Positions 63,445 to 64,000 of a DNA stretch of 64,000 nucleotides are shown here, piece by piece. The notes under the pieces were generated by a model. That model was not told the DNA's origin. It did not search any database and worked only from the letters and a program-made list of their open reading frames with translations. This stretch comes from Paraburkholderia acidipaludis NBRC 101816 (GTDB taxonomy: Bacteria > Pseudomonadota > Gammaproteobacteria > Burkholderiales > Burkholderiaceae): the NCBI RefSeq assembly GCF_000684975.1, contig NZ_BAXZ01000010.1:62001-126000 (forward strand). Direction: 5' to 3'. Both the position numbers and the translations under genes were made by a program. Each line of letters begins with the position of its first letter. Position 1 is the first letter of the stretch.

Positions 63445-64000
63445 GCCGGCGCGGACCAAAAGCCGCCGGGCGAGGCGGGCAAGGGGGGGCGGCTGGTGCC
63501 ACTGGAGCCACCAGAGCCACGGCAAGCGGGACGCTGCACGGCGTGGTGATCGCGGCGCACGGCCGCCACTACCTCGTCGCGCCCGAAGGCGGCGGCGCGC
63601 CGCTGCAGTGCTTCCCGCGCGGCAAGAAAAGCGAGGTGGCGGTGGGCGACCGGGTCGAATATCAGCAGAGCTCGGCCGACCAGGGCGTGATCGTGGCGAT
63701 CGGCGAGCGGCGCAACCTGCTCTATCGCTCCGACCAGTTCAAATCGAAACTCTTCGCCGCGAATCTCGACCAGTTGCTGATCGTGCTCGCCACCGAGCCG
63801 CATTTCAGCGAGGACCTGCTCGGCCGCGCGCTCATCGCCGCCGAGGCCAACGGCCTCAAGCCGCTGATCGTGCTGAACAAGATCGACGTGGCAGCCGCGC
63901 TGCCGCTCGCGCGCGCGCGGCTCGAACGCTACCGGGCGCTCGACTACACGGTGCTCGAACTCTCCGTGAAGGGCCAGCCCGAAGCGGCGCGCGCGGCACT
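63441..64000 (+). CDS. rsgA: Ribosome small-subunit GTPase RsgA, N-terminal part
   Basis: 186 residues before the right edge. Gly/Ala-rich N-terminal tail, then the OB-fold (VVIAAHGRHYLVAPEGGGAP, VAVGDRVEYQQSSADQGVI, ERRNLLYRSDQFKSKLFAAN) and the start of the circularly permuted GTPase domain with the G4 motif VLNKID. RsgA checks late 30S assembly. Coupled to the M48 gene. Walker A and the zinc motif lie beyond the window. Confidence 0.93.
   Translation, partial: MSRRGPKAAGRGGQGGAAGATGATRATASGTLHGVVIAAHGRHYLVAPEGGGAPLQCFPRGKKSEVAVGDRVEYQQSSADQGVIVAIGERRNLLYRSDQFKSKLFAANLDQLLIVLATEPHFSEDLLGRALIAAEANGLKPLIVLNKIDVAAALPLARARLERYRALDYTVLELSVKGQPEAARAA

Overview
The window is a high-GC chromosomal segment from a Burkholderiaceae bacterium, most likely Burkholderia sensu lato (Paraburkholderia or Caballeronia type). 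This is inferred from the gene order rpoE-rseA-rseB next to fabF-acpP-fabG-fabD-fabH-plsX-rpmF-yceD, from rluC divergent to a long rne gene, and from protein character. I ran no database search, so species level is open. I see no phage, transposase, CRISPR array or integrase.

Layout. 1-9046 (minus strand): the sigma-E/anti-sigma group and the fatty-acid/phospholipid initiation cluster, with a hairpin terminator between acpP and fabF and another after rpmF. 9384-10747 (plus): maf and a tetrapyrrole-methylase-fold methyltransferase. 10850-14033 (minus): rluC, a HAD phosphatase, a Rieske protein and SppA. 14034-22196 (plus): an 852-base rne leader, RNase E, molybdenum cofactor genes moaA, mobA and moeA, a small membrane protein and a GNAT enzyme. 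22205-28152 (minus): pncB, an orphan LutC-type protein, an NhaD-type antiporter, a 2-hydroxyacid dehydrogenase and rmuC. 28428-32876 (plus): a 7Fe ferredoxin, two identical tRNA-Asn genes, creA, an AraC regulator, azlCD and an unknown conserved protein. 32914-35479: a UvrD-type helicase with a LexA-like box, divergent from a small S4 protein. 35612-41411 (plus): MATE and BASS transporters, a phospholipase-D lipoprotein and fumC. 41505-46831: a thioesterase, a DJ-1/AraC regulator, a 48-residue exported peptide, an ArsR-type regulator and a large FecR-domain secreted protein. 46945-47916 (minus): thyA.

The accessory highlight is 48043-58011, between thyA and folA. It holds a six-gene plus-strand operon (49986-56461) flanked by two paralogous sigma-54 activators. 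It encodes four exported small or repeat-rich proteins and the last exported subunit-like protein's neighbour, a periplasmic C39-type cysteine protease, followed by an outer-membrane beta-barrel with an N-terminal coiled coil. The set matches the plan of the Pseudomonas Fap functional-amyloid system (FapB/FapC-like subunits, FapD protease, FapE, FapF pore). A good -24/-12 promoter lies 26 bases before the first start codon, with inverted repeats upstream that could bind an activator. Three of the exported proteins share an internal motif spaced like a double-glycine leader, which suggests, but does not prove, that they are substrates of the C39-type protease.

58096-64000 returns to housekeeping genes: folA, pmbA/tldE, yjgA, a mog-type gene, orn, an M48 protease and the start of rsgA.
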